Assembly: GCF_030272615.1 (NCBI RefSeq)
Contig: NC_081413.1
Location: 19,168,285 to 19,232,284 of the forward strand
Source: Cryptomeria japonica
Taxonomy: Eukaryota; Streptophyta; Pinopsida; Cupressales; Cupressaceae
Length of the DNA: 64,000 bases
Direction: 5' to 3'
Part shown: positions 44,334-55,323 of the stretch, piece by piece
Numbering within the stretch: the first letter of the stretch is position 1
Layout: each line of letters starts with the position of its first letter
Notes under the pieces: generated by a model
What the model was told of the DNA's origin: nothing
Databases searched by the model: none
What the model saw: the letters and a program-made list of their open reading frames with translations, nothing else
Program-made: the position numbers and the translations under genes

Positions 44334-44924
44334 ATGATGTTCAATAGGATTTTGATCAGACAGTCAGTTGAGGAACCCAAACATAGGAGAGCATTGTTTA
44401 GGGTGAGATGCAAAGTTCTTGGTAAAGTGTGCAAGGTGATAGTTGATACAGGCTCAACTGACAACATCATCTCAGAAGAGGCAGTTAGGAAGTTGAAACT
44501 CACAAGAATATCCCACACCAATCCTTACAAAGTGACTTGGTTGAATAAAGGACAGAGTGTGCTAGTCAATGAGCAGACTTGGGAAGAGTTTTCTATTGGA
44601 GGATATAAGGATAAGATTCTTTGTGATGTGTTACCTATGGATGCATGTCACTTGTTGCTAGGAAGACCCTAGAAATTTGATAGGAAGGTGATCTATGATG
44701 GAGAGAACTCCATATCATTCAAGAAGGATAGCAAGACTTTCAAGATTCAGTCTTTGATAGAGGATGAAGAGGGAACTTCAAAAACACCTAGTGTTTTAAT
44801 GGCTACTGGTAAAGAGTTCTTAAATTTGCTACATGAGGAGGAGATAGTGAAGTGTGCCATCTTTGTGAAGCCAAAGGAGAAAGAAGACAAGTTGCAGGTA
44901 GAAATACCCAAGGAGGTGAAGTAA
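44334..44924 (+). pseudogene. Element K: aspartic protease
   Basis: The active site is intact as VIVDTGSTDNIIS, and the C-terminal LLLGRP block follows. A TAG stands where A and J have Trp (GRPW), and TAA ends the frame at 44922. It would process Gag-Pol. It is the only copy of the three in the window with an intact DTGS. Confidence 0.87.
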
Positions 44925-45694
44925 ATGTTGCAAGAGTATAAGGATATAGTGAGTGATGGAGCACATGCAACACTCCCACCAAGAAGGTCTATAAGCCATC
45001 AAATAGACTTTGTTCCTGGTGCATCCTTACCTAACAAGGTTGCATATAAGCTCACACCTAATCAAAATAAGGAAGTAGCAAGGCAAGTGCAGGAGTTATT
45101 GGAACAAGGACTGATTAAGAAGAGCATCAGCCCATGTGCAGTCCCAGTAGTGCTAGCATAAAAAAAGGAGGTAAGTGGAGACTTTGCACTGACTCAAGAG
45201 AAATCAATAGGATTACCATAAGGTATAGGTTTCCTATTCCTAGAATAGAGGATCTAATGGATTATTTAGGGGGTGCTATGTATTTTACCAAGCTAGACCT
45301 TAAAACTGGTTATCACCATATAAGAATTAAGGAGGGTGATGAGTGGAAGACTACTTTTGAAACCATAGAAGGATTGTATGAGTGGCTTGTGATGCCATTT
45401 GGGCTTACTAATGCTCCAAGCACCTTCATGAGGTTCATGAATGAGGTGTTGAAGGATTTCATAGGCAGATTTGTGGTAGTGTACCTAGATGACATTCTCA
45501 TCTATAGCAGAACCAAGGGAGAGCACCTTGAGCATTTGAGGTTAGTTTTAAAGAGGTTGCATGAGGAGAAGCTATCCATCAACCTAGAGAAGTGTGACTT
45601 CTTGAAGCAAGGGCTGGTTTACTTAGGATTTGTGGTGTCCCTTGAAGATGGATCCAAGCAAAGTGGAGGCAATCTTGAATTTGCTTGCACCTAA
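44925..45694 (+). pseudogene. Element K: reverse transcriptase
   Basis: Blocks in order are [75 protein letters not shown] (motif A Asp kept), [16 protein letters not shown] and [12 protein letters not shown] (catalytic pair kept). A TAA near 45160 and a frame shift near 45640 break it. Confidence 0.92.
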
Positions 45695-46280
45695 AACAGG
45701 GATTGAGGTTAGAAGTTTCCATGGATTAGCTCAATTCTATAGGAAATTTGTGAGGAATTTTAGTGGCATATGTGCACCAGTCCTTGAAACCATTAAAGGA
45801 GGTCTTATAACTAAGTTTAAGTGGACTAAGGAGGCAGACAAAGAATTTCAATTGTTGAAATAGGAAGTAGCCACAAAACCTATCCTTCTCCTACCTACGT
45901 TTGATAAGCTATTCACTATGGAGTGTGATGCAAGTGCAATTGCAGTAGGTGGTGTGTTGAGTCAAGAGGGAAGACCTGTGGCATTTTTTAGTGAGAAGCT
46001 TAATGAAGCAAAGAAGAAGTACTTAGCCTATGACTTAGAGTTGTATGCATTAGTCCAGTCTCTAAAGAAATGGAGGCATTACCTACTTCCTAAGGAATTT
46101 GTAGTGTTCACAGACAACCAGGAATTGAGTTACATAAACACTCAAGAGAAGCTAAGCAACAAGCATCTGAAATGGATGGAATATCTCCAATCCTTCACCT
46201 TCACCATCAAGCATAAGAAGTGGTAGCTTAATAAGGTGGAAGATGCATTAAGCAGGAAGTTGTTGACAATTCAAGAGTTA
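45630..46280 (+). pseudogene. Element K: RT connection and RNase H
   Basis: [15 protein letters not shown] opens the connection. RNase H shows MECDASAIAVGGVLSQ, FFSEKLNEAKKKY, YDLELYALVQ and FTDNQELSYI. TAG stops at 45861, 46224 and about 46279 stand at Gln positions of the J copy. Confidence 0.88.
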
Positions 46281-47280
46281 TAGTTGCAGAGCATAGGAAT
46301 AGAAGGTTTCAAAGACCTCTATGAAGGAGATGAAGACTTCTCAATAGCTTACAAGGTTTGCAAAGAGTTTGAGAACCATTTCCATGGTGAGTATGCAGAT
46401 TACACTCTCCAAAATGGTCTCTTGTTCAAGGGTAACCAGTTGTGTGTACCTAGGGGATCCATGAGGGAGAACCTCATCCAAGAGAAACATAATGGTAGTT
46501 TGAGTGGACACTTTGGGATTAATAAGACCCTATATTGAGTGTAGAGATACTACTATTGGCCAAAGTTTCCAAGAGATGTGAAAAGATATGTAGAACAGTG
46601 TGGTGTATGCCAAAGAGCCAAAGATGGATCAAGCAATGCTGGTTTATATCAACCATTACCGGTCCCTAACAGACCTTGGGAATGTCTAAGCATGGACTTT
46701 GTAGTAGGACTTCCCAAGATAAAAATAGGTATGGACAACATTTATGTGGTAGTAGATAGATTTTCCAAGATGAGTCATTTTATCCCATGTAAGACTACAC
46801 ATGATGCAAGCTATGTTGCCCATCTCTTCTTCAAAGAGATTGTTAGGATTCATGGACTCCCTTTAAGCATTGTTTCAGATAGGGACAGCAAGTTCATGGG
46901 TCATTTTTGGCAAACATTATGGAGGAGACTAGGAACCAACTTGTCATTTAGCTCAGCTTACCATCCACAAACAGATGGTCAAACTAAAGTCATCAATAGG
47001 GTGTTAGGTAACTTGTTGAGGTGTTTAACTAAGGAGTATGGCCAAACATGGGACCAAATCATTTCTCAAGTAGAGTATGCATATAATGATAGTGTGAATA
47101 GAACCACTAGTAGAAGTCCTTTTGAGGTTGTCTATGGTAGACATCCAAGAGGAGTATATGAGTTGAGAGACCTTGGTAGTTTGGAAATGAAGAGCGAGCA
47201 ACAGAAGACTTCACTCAAACCATCAAGGAAGTTCAAGAGTAGGTTAAGAAGGCCATCCTTGAATCCACTCAAAAACTAAA
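46281..47280 (+). pseudogene. Element K: integrase
   Basis: The N-terminal zinc-binding part (HNGSLSGHFG, CGVCQRAK), core SMDFVVGLPK and VSDRDSKFMGHFW, then AYHPQTDGQTKVINR. The third catalytic position, Glu in the DDE scheme, is Lys here, as also in J. TGA/TAG break the frame near 46536-46545, and a shift near 47190 precedes the C-terminal part. Confidence 0.9.
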
Positions 47281-47770
47281 AGCCAAAGTGGATGAGAAGA
47301 GGAGAGAAGTTCAGTTCAAGGTGGGTGACTATGTGATGGTCCATTTGAGTAAAGTTAGGTTGCAAGGAGGTAAGCCTACCAAACTACATATGAGAAGGGT
47401 AGGACCTTGTAGAATCCTATCGCAATATGGTAAGAATTCCTAAAAATTTGACCTACCTCTAGATTTAGCTATATCACCAATATTTAATGTAGCTGACTTG
47501 ATCATGTACAAGGGTGAGATAGCAGGGCAGACTGAGAACCAAGCCAAGGTACTACAGGACCTTGATGTTAATGTCTTACCATAGGTGAAGAAGCCTAAAG
47601 CAGAGGAGATCTTGGAATCAAGGGTGAAGAAGTCTACTAGACACTAGGTCTACATGGATCACTTAGTGAAATGGGCAGATCAACCAGTATCTGAAGCTAC
47701 ATGGGTGGACGAGAGCAAGTTCAAGGCACTTGGAATAGACCCCGCTCTCATCTCTTCTTCTATTTCTTAA
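47281..47770 (+). pseudogene. Element K: integrase C-terminus and chromodomain
   Basis: VGDYVMVHLSK and MRRVGPCRIL are the chromovirus GPY/F-type region. ESRVKKSTRH, stop, VYMDHLVKWADQPVSEATW is a chromodomain, thought to guide integration by reading histone marks. TAG stops sit at about 47581 and 47646, the second at the Gln of RHQVY in J. The frame closes at TAA 47768. Confidence 0.85.
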
Positions 47771-47778
47771 TTCTATGT

Positions 47779-47793
47779 AGAGGAGGAGTATGG
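47779..47793 (+). other. Polypurine tract of element K
   Basis: AGAGGAGGAGTATGG directly before the LTR start TGTAGGAG. Confidence 0.75.
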
Positions 47794-49352
47794 TGTAGGA
47801 GAACCCTTCCAAACTCTTTCTCTTTCTTGTTTTGTTGGTGTTATGCTTCTTATGAAGCCATTGTACATAAAATAATGAGTTGTGTGCTCATAGGTCCTAG
47901 TTAGGGTCCTAGTGGAGATCTTAGGGGTCATGAGTCAAGATTGTGATTTTCTTGAAAATGGAGGGTATGTGTGTCCTTGAAGTGTTTAGGGGTCCTTAGG
48001 TTGGCCCAATGTGGGTCTAGGAGTCATAAAAAGCACCATTGGGAAAGTTGCTCAAAAGTTACATGACAATTTTTTAAAGTTGTCAAGCAACTTTTCCACC
48101 ATGATATCAAGTTCTTTTGGTTAGCATGGGAAACCCTAGTTTGGGAACATAGACAAAGTTATAGGTAGTATAAGTACTTGAAAACCCTAAATGAAAGGGT
48201 TGGATGTCAGACTTTGTATGACCCTAGCAAAAAGATCAAACTGAGACTGTAAAACTATTACCAGCCAGTTTGAATGAAGAAAACAAACAAGTTAATGGAT
48301 TGAAAAATGACCAAAACTGAGTGGAATTTTCTCCATGGTGTAAATACTTTCATTTAAATCAATTAGTTTATGTTTTTACTTGCAGATTGAGTGTGTTTGT
48401 AAATAGTTTGTAAATTGTCTTCTTACTGTCTAGTTTTGGACAGGATTGTGTAAATGGCTGCATAACTCCATTCCCCATTGTGGAACCACCATGAAACCAT
48501 GGGGAATGAGAGTGTAGACCTTTTACCATATTGAAAAAAAAGAAAGGCCCTTAAAATGCAGGAAGGCCAAGCAAAGACCCACTCCTAGGCGAGATTGGAC
48601 AGTGCCTGGTTAGGAGAGGTTGAATTGCAGAGGTCTTGGAGAGCAAGGTTGGATAGAGGGGAGTACATCCTTTGGAGGAGGTGTAGAGGCGTGTTAAAAG
48701 AATAATTGGTGTGAAGGAGGAGCCTCCACCAATCCAAAAAAGGTGGCTAACACACAAAACCTTCACTGTGACCCAGGCAGACCACAAAACCCTCACAAAA
48801 CCCTTGAAAACCCCAAAATTCACCCTAAGCACCGTACGGCCACTTAGAGGACCAAAACCTAGAAAATCCTTGAGGCCTTGCCAATTGAATGGTAGCTCAT
48901 TTTTGGAGTTAGGGTTTTTTGTGCATAATTTGTGAGAGGGAGCCCTAGAAGACCAGTTAGGAGGCCTAATTGGTCATAATCCTTGTAGCCCTATTTTGTA
49001 AGCAAAAACACAAAACAGTGAAATCGGTAGAAAGGATGAAGGTAGAAACTTCTTGGGGGCACATGGAGGGATGTAAAACATTATTTAAGACCTGATTTAA
49101 CCTTGTTAAGACCTTGGAAGGTGTGGAACAAGATTATCCCTTATTAGCAATAGTAAGGGGTTTTGAGTCTCATGAGTAGGTGAGACCTTAGCAGCAGCAT
49201 AGCAACTCATTGGTGGGTGGATTGGGAAAGTTCAGGGGATTCCTCAAGAAAAGGGAGTCCTAGAGACCCTAGGGTGTGAGGAGAACACTAGGTGATCCAA
49301 GGAAAGGATCCAAGAGCATAGACTAGGCTAGTCTATCCCAAACCCCATCCCA
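47794..49352 (+). repeat. 3' LTR of element K
   Basis: TGTAGGAGAACCC to CCCCATCCCA. The LTR start agrees with those of A and J. No genes. Contains short inverted AAAGTTG/CAACTTT stems near 48050-48100. Confidence 0.88.
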
Positions 49353-50808
49353 TCAAACCATACCAATTCACAATGCTTCTCAGGTGCTCAATTATGGCTT
49401 CTTGGCTTCAAGTTATCAAAATGACCTCCTATCATTGTAATATTTTGCAAAAGTGTGGAGGTGTCTACTAAATTTTTTTTTATAATTTTGGGGTCCATTA
49501 GTGGCTTGCAATCATTAGGTTTCTTACCGATTTCAAAATATTGCCTAGAAAAGGGCTACAAGGAATGAGCCCTAATTAGGCCTCCAAATCTGGTTTTCTA
49601 GGGCTTGAAGGAAAATTATTCAAAGGAACCCCAAATAAGTTTGTATTTTCTTCAAAGATACACCTATCCCTAAAGGATTTTTGTGTTTTTGGCCCTTGGT
49701 TGCACCATACAATGTATGCACCCCAATATGAGGGTTTTGAAGGGTTTACAAGGCCTTTAACCAACAATGAATGAATAAGTTGGGGTTTTGGTATCAAATG
49801 GATTTTTCAAAGCTTCTCCCTACATGGAAAATTCTACACCAGCTCCATGGACCCCTCTAAACTATAAAATGGTGATTTGGCACACACCTCTGCACTTAGC
49901 ACTTCATCTTCACCTTATTTCCTCTAGTTGAGTTGCTCCTAAACTCACCTAGAATAAGGTAACAGTCATACTTAAACTCCTCTCCAACACTTGGACCTGC
50001 ATATGTACAATTTAAAGGTTGTTTCCTATCATGTCCCAACTATCCGTGATGGCAGCACATGTGGAACTCATGGGGCAACCATATTTACAAGAAAACCACT
50101 ATTTACAAGCCAAAACTGGCTGTTTGCAAACTTGAACAAGAAACCACCAATGAACAGTATTTACAAGACTCTAAATTGAACCCAAAAATAAATAACAAAA
50201 AGGAGTAACTCAAGCCATTTTTGGATCAATGGATTCAAACCCTATTCAATTGCAAAATAAGTAAAATCAAGCAAAAATGCTGCCAACAAGATTGAAAATG
50301 AGTAGTTTCAATTGAAAAACTTACATCACACACTTCTCCAACCTTAGTAAATGTGAAAGAGAGGGTATATATAGGTTTCCCATGTGTGGAGTCCTCCTAA
50401 GGTGTTAAAAAATCCCTAACTCCAACGCTAACCAAATCAGGACAAAAGTTGTCATGACAACTTTTTGCAACTTTGCAACTTTTGCACTTTTGGTATTTCC
50501 AACCTACAAGACCTATTCCAAGTCATCAAAAATGACTTTTAAAAATTTTCCAATACCTATTTAGCCCTCCCTAATTCTTGTACCAATTTTTGACACTTTT
50601 GACCATCAAAAAGGTCAATTACCTACTCAAACCCACTATTTACACAAAAATGCAAATCTAAGAAGAATGAACTCAACCTAGGCCTACATTGACACAAAAT
50701 ACTAACTCTTGGACCCTCCTAGAGTCCTTATTCACTACTGACTTGGCTAGGGTCAATAGAAGCCAAAATTGTGAAAGCTAATTTGCCTATGTCTTAGGTG
50801 CTCCTACA
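49353..50808 (-). repeat. 3' LTR of element J, last 130 bp missing
   Basis: In the minus sense starts TGTAGGAGCACCTAAG at 50808. TACCAATTCACAATGCTTCTC near 49361 matches 63980-64000 inside the 5' LTR, about 140 bp from that LTR's end, so the missing piece was separated by insertion of K. Confidence 0.8.
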
Positions 50809-50827
50809 CCATTCTCCCAAACAAAAG
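50809..50827 (-). other. Polypurine-type tract of element J
   Basis: Minus strand TTTTGTTTGGGAGAATGG next to the LTR start. Weaker in purines than that of K but in the expected place. Confidence 0.55.
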
Positions 50828-50858
50828 AAGATCATGTCACCTCTTTGGGAATCAGATT

Positions 50859-51614
50859 CTAATCAATTCCAAGCTTATGAAACTCTATCTCCATCACCCA
50901 TGTAGCTTCACAATCATCCATACCATTCCATTTGATTAGGTTCTCCCAATAGACTTGATGCCTTGTCTTCTTAGAGATCCTTGAACTCAACACCTTCTCG
51001 GCCTTTGGATTTTGTTTGGCTGGTAACTGAAGGTTGTTAACATCAAATGAAACCTCTGAGTGACTGCAATATAAACCTTGAATAGGTCCCTTGTATGCAA
51101 CTAAGTTTTCTATGTTGAAAACCGGTGACAAGCCTATGTCACTAGGTAGATCCACCTTGTAGGCATTTTCTCCATACTTTGTTAGAATGGCACATGGACC
51201 TATCCTCCTCATTTGTAACTTGTTTGACACTCCTTGTTGTAGCCTTTCTTTTTTTAGGTGCACCATGACAAGATCTCCTACTTGAAATTGTAGGTTCTTC
51301 CTCTTTTCATCAACTTTTTGTTTGAGCTTTCTTGTGTTCTCCATTAATGCTTGATTAACTGATTCATGGAATTCCTTCATTGATTGAGAAAAGTACTCTT
51401 CATATCCACTTCTTTCTACTGCACTTCCTAGGTCTCTCAACTCCAAAATGCCTCTTGGGTGCACACCATAGACCACTTCAAAAGGGCTCTTTCCGGTAGT
51501 CCTATTTATGGTGTCATTATATGCATATTCACCTTGTAAGAGTACTTGATTCCATGTTTGACTATATTCCTTAGTAAGGCACCTTAACAAGTTTCCCAAG
51601 CTTCTATTCACCAC
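50859..51614 (-). pseudogene. Element J: integrase C-terminus and chromodomain
   Basis: One open 251-codon segment: VNRSLGNLLRCLTKEY, TTGKSPFEVVYGVHPRG, VGDLVMVHLKKER, MRRIGPCAIL, VFNIENLVAY, then chromodomain text RHQVYWENLIKWNGMDDCEATW and a stop after HKLGID. It is separated from the integrase core by one TAG at the Gln of TDGQTK (about 51617). It is the best preserved chromodomain in the window. Confidence 0.9.
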
Positions 51615-51620
51615 TTTGGT

Positions 51621-52157
51621 CTACCCATCTATTTGAGGATGGTAGGCTGATCCAAAAGAAAGGTTGGTGCCAAGATTTTGCCATAGTGTCTTCCAAAAGT
51701 GACTTATGAACTTTGAGTCCCTATCTGAAACAATTCTCATGGGTAAACCATGTATCCTCACCACCTCTTTGAAGAACAATTGAGCAATTTGGCAAGCATC
51801 ATGAGTAGTCTTGCAAGGCACAAAGTGAGCCATTTTGCTAAATTTGTCCACAATGACATAAATGTTGTCATATCCCTGCTTTGTCCTTGGTAAACCTACT
51901 ACAAAATCCATGCTAATGCATTCCCAAGGTCTATTTGGTATGGGAAGAGGTTGGTATAAACTGGCATTTGTAGAAGTACCCTTGGCCTTTTGGCAAACTA
52001 TGCAAGTCTCCACATATTTCTTCACATCTTGGTTCATCCTTGGCCAATAATAGTATCTTTGAACCAACTCTTGAGTCTTATTGACTCCAAAATGTCCACT
52101 AAGGATACCATTATGCTTCTCTTGAATAAGGTTTTCTCTCATTGAGCCTCTAAGCAC
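51621..52157 (-). pseudogene. Element J: integrase zinc-binding and core domains
   Basis: HNGILSGHFGVNKTQ, CIVCQKAKG, SMDFVVGLPRTKQGYDN, FSKMAHFVPCKTTHDA and VSDRDSKFISHFW give the HHCC and the first two catalytic Asp of DDE. HPQIDG then TAG ends the segment. The Glu position is Lys, as in K. Confidence 0.9.
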
Positions 52158-53054
52158 ACAAAGCTACCCACCTTTGAACAATAGTTCATTTTGCAAAGTA
52201 AAATTAGAATACTCACTATGGAAGTGATTTTGGTACTCCTTACACACCTTGTAGGCATTTAAGAAGTCTTCATCCTCTAGGTACAAGTCTCTAAAACTAT
52301 CCACACCTATGCTTCTCAATTGGATTTCTTGGACTATCAAAAGTCTTCTACTAAAAGCATCAACTACCTGGTTTAATTGCTCTTTCTTGTGCTTGATGGT
52401 GAATGTATAGGCCTAAATATACTCCACCCATTTCATGTGTTTATGACTGGGTTTATCTTGTGAGTTTAGGAAACTCAATGCTTGGTTGTCCGTATAGACC
52501 ACAAATTCTTTAGGGGGGAGATAGTGTCTCCACTTCCTCAATGCCTACACTAAAGCATACAACTCAAGATCATAAGCAGAGTACTTCCTCTTGGCATCAC
52601 TTAGCTTCTCACTATGGAAAGCTACTAGTCTTTCTTCTTGGCTTAGGATAACACCTACTGCAACATTGCTTGCATCACATTCTACAATGAAAAGTTTCTC
52701 AAAACTAGGCAACACTAGTACTAGTTGGGTAGCTATCTTCTCCTTCAAGGTTTCAAAACCTTTGTTTGCTGCTTCACCCCACTGGAACTTTGCTTTTTCT
52801 CCACCTCTAATGGTGTCTAGAAATAGTGCACATATAGCACTGAATTGCCTAAAGAACTTCTTGTAGTACTGAGCTAGTCCATGGAAGCTTCTCACCTCTG
52901 TTGTTGTCTTAGGAGTAGGCCAATTTATAATGCCTACAACCTTTCTTGGATCCATCTTGAGGTTTCCTTGAGACAACACAAATCCAAGGTAAACCAACTC
53001 CTTCTTAACAAACTCACACTTATCCAAATTTATGGTTATCTTTTCATCATACAA
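52158..53054 (-). pseudogene. Element J: RT connection and RNase H
   Basis: [54 protein letters not shown] then a TAG at a Gln position (about 52542), then LRKWRHYLPPKEF, YTDNQALSF and the region leading to integrase (SIGVDSFRDLYLEDEDF). Two further stops follow. It is homologous throughout to 45630-46480. Confidence 0.87.
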
Positions 53055-53069
53055 TCTTTGTAATACATC

Positions 53070-53574
53070 TTACAAATGATTAATGTGATCTACCCTATCT
53101 TTACTGAAAATGAGAATATCATCAAGATATACTACCACAAATTTACCTATGAAGTCCTTCATCACCTCATTCATGAGTCTCGTGAAGGTTCTTAGAGCAT
53201 TGGATAAGCCAAATGGCATTACAAGCCACTCATAAAGACCCTCAATAGTCTTAAATGTAGTTTTAAATTCATCACCCTCCTTAATCCTAATTTGATGATA
53301 GCCACTCTTAAGGACAATCTTGGTAAAGTACTTGGCTTCCCCTAAACAATTCATTAGATCTTCTATTCTAGGAATAGGGAACCTATATCTGATGGTGATC
53401 CTATTTATGGCTCTAAAATCAGTACACAATCTCCAAGTACCACCTTTTTTTGGTGCTAACACTATAGGGACAACACGAGGGCTAATGCTTTTCCTAATTA
53501 GGCCTTGATTTAAGAGCTCTTGGATTTTCTTGGCAATTTCAACATTTTGTTGAGGAGTCATTTTATAGGCTACC
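53070..53574 (-). pseudogene. Element J: reverse transcriptase
   Basis: Starts at [20 protein letters not shown], directly beside [46 protein letters not shown] and [14 protein letters not shown] are all present. In motif A the copy reads [12 protein letters not shown] where K has [12 protein letters not shown], so a catalytic Asp is Val. The open frame extends to 53666 only by running into H sequence. Confidence 0.9.
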
Positions 53575-55306
53575 TGTGTGGGAGAAAAAGTGACACTAAA
53601 CAAGCATGCCCTAATCTCACTTTCAACCACACACTTGTGGAATATGAAAGAGCCTAGAGGTATCACACAATTGGCTACTTCTTCTTGTGGAAGAGAGAGC
53701 CACGGGCTACCTATTAGGATTTCTATTCCTTTGTTGTAATTGAAAGATAAAATGATGCAAGTTCAATCCCTAACCCCAAAGTGCAAGTATGAACTAATAA
53801 CAAGATTGCAGAATTGAACTTAAACAATGGAAAGCTGTAAACACAAGGACAAGACAAGAATGAAAATGCGTACCCAGAGTTAAAATATGACTGAAAATGT
53901 TTGGGACGGGGGCGCGGGCGCCACTGTCCTGATTCTGCCCCTGAAACTGCTCCGGAAACTACTGTTTTGCACTCTGGAAAAGCTGTCAAAAATGCTGAAA
54001 ATGTTGTCTGTCAGGAGGACCAGGGCGCCCAGCGCCCCTGTCCCAGGGACCAAGGCGCCCAGCGCCCCTGTCCCAGGGACCAGGGCGCCCAGCGCCCCTG
54101 TCCTGGTAGGACCAGGGCGCCTAGCGCCCCTGTCCTGGTAGGACCAGGGTGCCCCACGTCCCTGTCCTGGTCTTTTGCTCTGAGATTTGGTGTGTTGTTT
54201 AGTCTCTGTCTGCTTCTTCCGGATCTGTAACTTGCGACGTCGTCCGAGTCTCGAAACCTGCACTTATATCTAAAAAGGTGTTTGGGTGGCTATATAGGGT
54301 TTTGCCTTAGTCAAACCCCCGCTTCGGTGATTTCCACCTCCACGAATAGACAATTTGTATTGTAAAATGTATTGTGTGTGCAGACCTAGTGTGTGTGCAA
54401 GGTCCTAAAATGCAAGAAAGCAAACTAGAGCAACCTAGAAAGTAAACCCTAATTGCTTGTAAATGATAATGTAAATGCTCTAAATCAAGATGCAAAGTGA
54501 TCTAAAGCATGAATAAAGGATATATTGAAGCTTATGCAAAGACATGAAAACAACATGAAATCATACCCAACCCTCAAGGGAGGAGTACAAGCCAATCTTC
54601 AGTCGGTAATCTCTTGTTGTTCTTCAATGTCTTCCAAGCCCTAAATGGATGAATGAAATTGATAAATGCTTGATAGAAGGATGTTGAATGTTGTTTAAGT
54701 CTTCAAAGATCTGCTCTTTCGCTGCATATGAGGTTCCTGAAAACAAAAATCGGATCCCCCCAAAATGAAGAAGGAGAGCCCTTATGTAGGAAACCCTAGG
54801 TCGTAATTTCATCTTTTGGCCGACCTAGAGATTGAATATCCCGCCAATTTCTTGGGGTTAAGCTTTATTTTATGATTGGATCGTGCTCCTAAAATTTCGA
54901 GAAAAATGTCCGGGACCATGTGCACCGGGCGCCACGGTCCCGACAACTTTTCACCAAATTTTCAGGGCCGTCGGATATGATGATTTTAGAGAGAATCCCG
55001 AAGTTACAGGTGATTTCGAGATGTTTTGACCCCCGAAACCAAGCCCCCAAGTTCAAAATAGGACCTAATTAGGGTTTTTGATTAAATGATGTATAGGAGG
55101 AATAAAATGAAAAGGGCACACTTTAATGAAACGGCCCAACTTTATGATATGGGAGATGATAAAATATAACTTTAGACCTAATTAATTTAATGAATTAAGT
55201 GCTAAAGGGGAAATGTAATGCAAAATGCAAAATGCGCCAAGGCGGGTGCTAAACTAGGTGTGAAATTGTACCACCCTAGCAAGTGCGTACAATTTACGAC
55301 GCTACA
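53575..55306 (-). repeat. 3' LTR of element H
   Basis: Minus-strand start TGTAGCGTCGTAAATTG, end CTTTTTCTCCCACACA. Carries five units of a 30-32 bp GC-rich repeat at 54017-54172. Contains no gene, and the Ala/Pro-rich frames over the repeat are low-complexity shadows. Confidence 0.93.
54017..54172. repeat. GC-rich minisatellite in the LTR, five units
   Basis: Units of 30, 30, 32, 32 and 32 bp starting at 54017, 54047, 54077, 54109 and 54141, each of the form GGACCAGGGCGCCCAGCG followed by CCCCTGTCC. Strikingly GC-rich against the AT-rich surroundings. Confidence 0.92.
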
Positions 55307-55323
55307 TTTAGCCCCCGCTTTAG
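55307..55323 (-). other. Polypurine tract of element H
   Basis: Minus strand CTAAAGCGGGGGCTAAA directly before the LTR start TGTAGCG. Confidence 0.82.

Larger units (their letters stand above)
42140..49352 (+). mobile_element. Chromovirus-type Ty3/gypsy element K
   Basis: Plus-strand order is truncated 5' LTR, tRNA-Met primer site, gag, knuckle, protease, RT, RNase H, integrase, chromodomain, polypurine tract and 1,559-bp 3' LTR. Gypsy order (integrase after RNase H) and the C-terminal chromodomain place it among chromoviruses. At least fourteen stops or shifts make it inactive. Its right end lies inside the 3' LTR of J. The matching left flank was lost with the first 590 bp of the 5' LTR. 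Confidence 0.92.

Noticed and set aside
53575-53666. Extension of the J RT frame into a cysteine-containing N-terminus
   Set aside because: The added residues come from the LTR of H beyond the CTACC insertion point.
53887-54263. Overlapping Ala/Pro/Gly-rich frames on both strands over the GC-rich LTR repeat (also 60536-60857)
   Set aside because: They follow from the minisatellite translated in several frames, change length with unit number and have no homology to known proteins.
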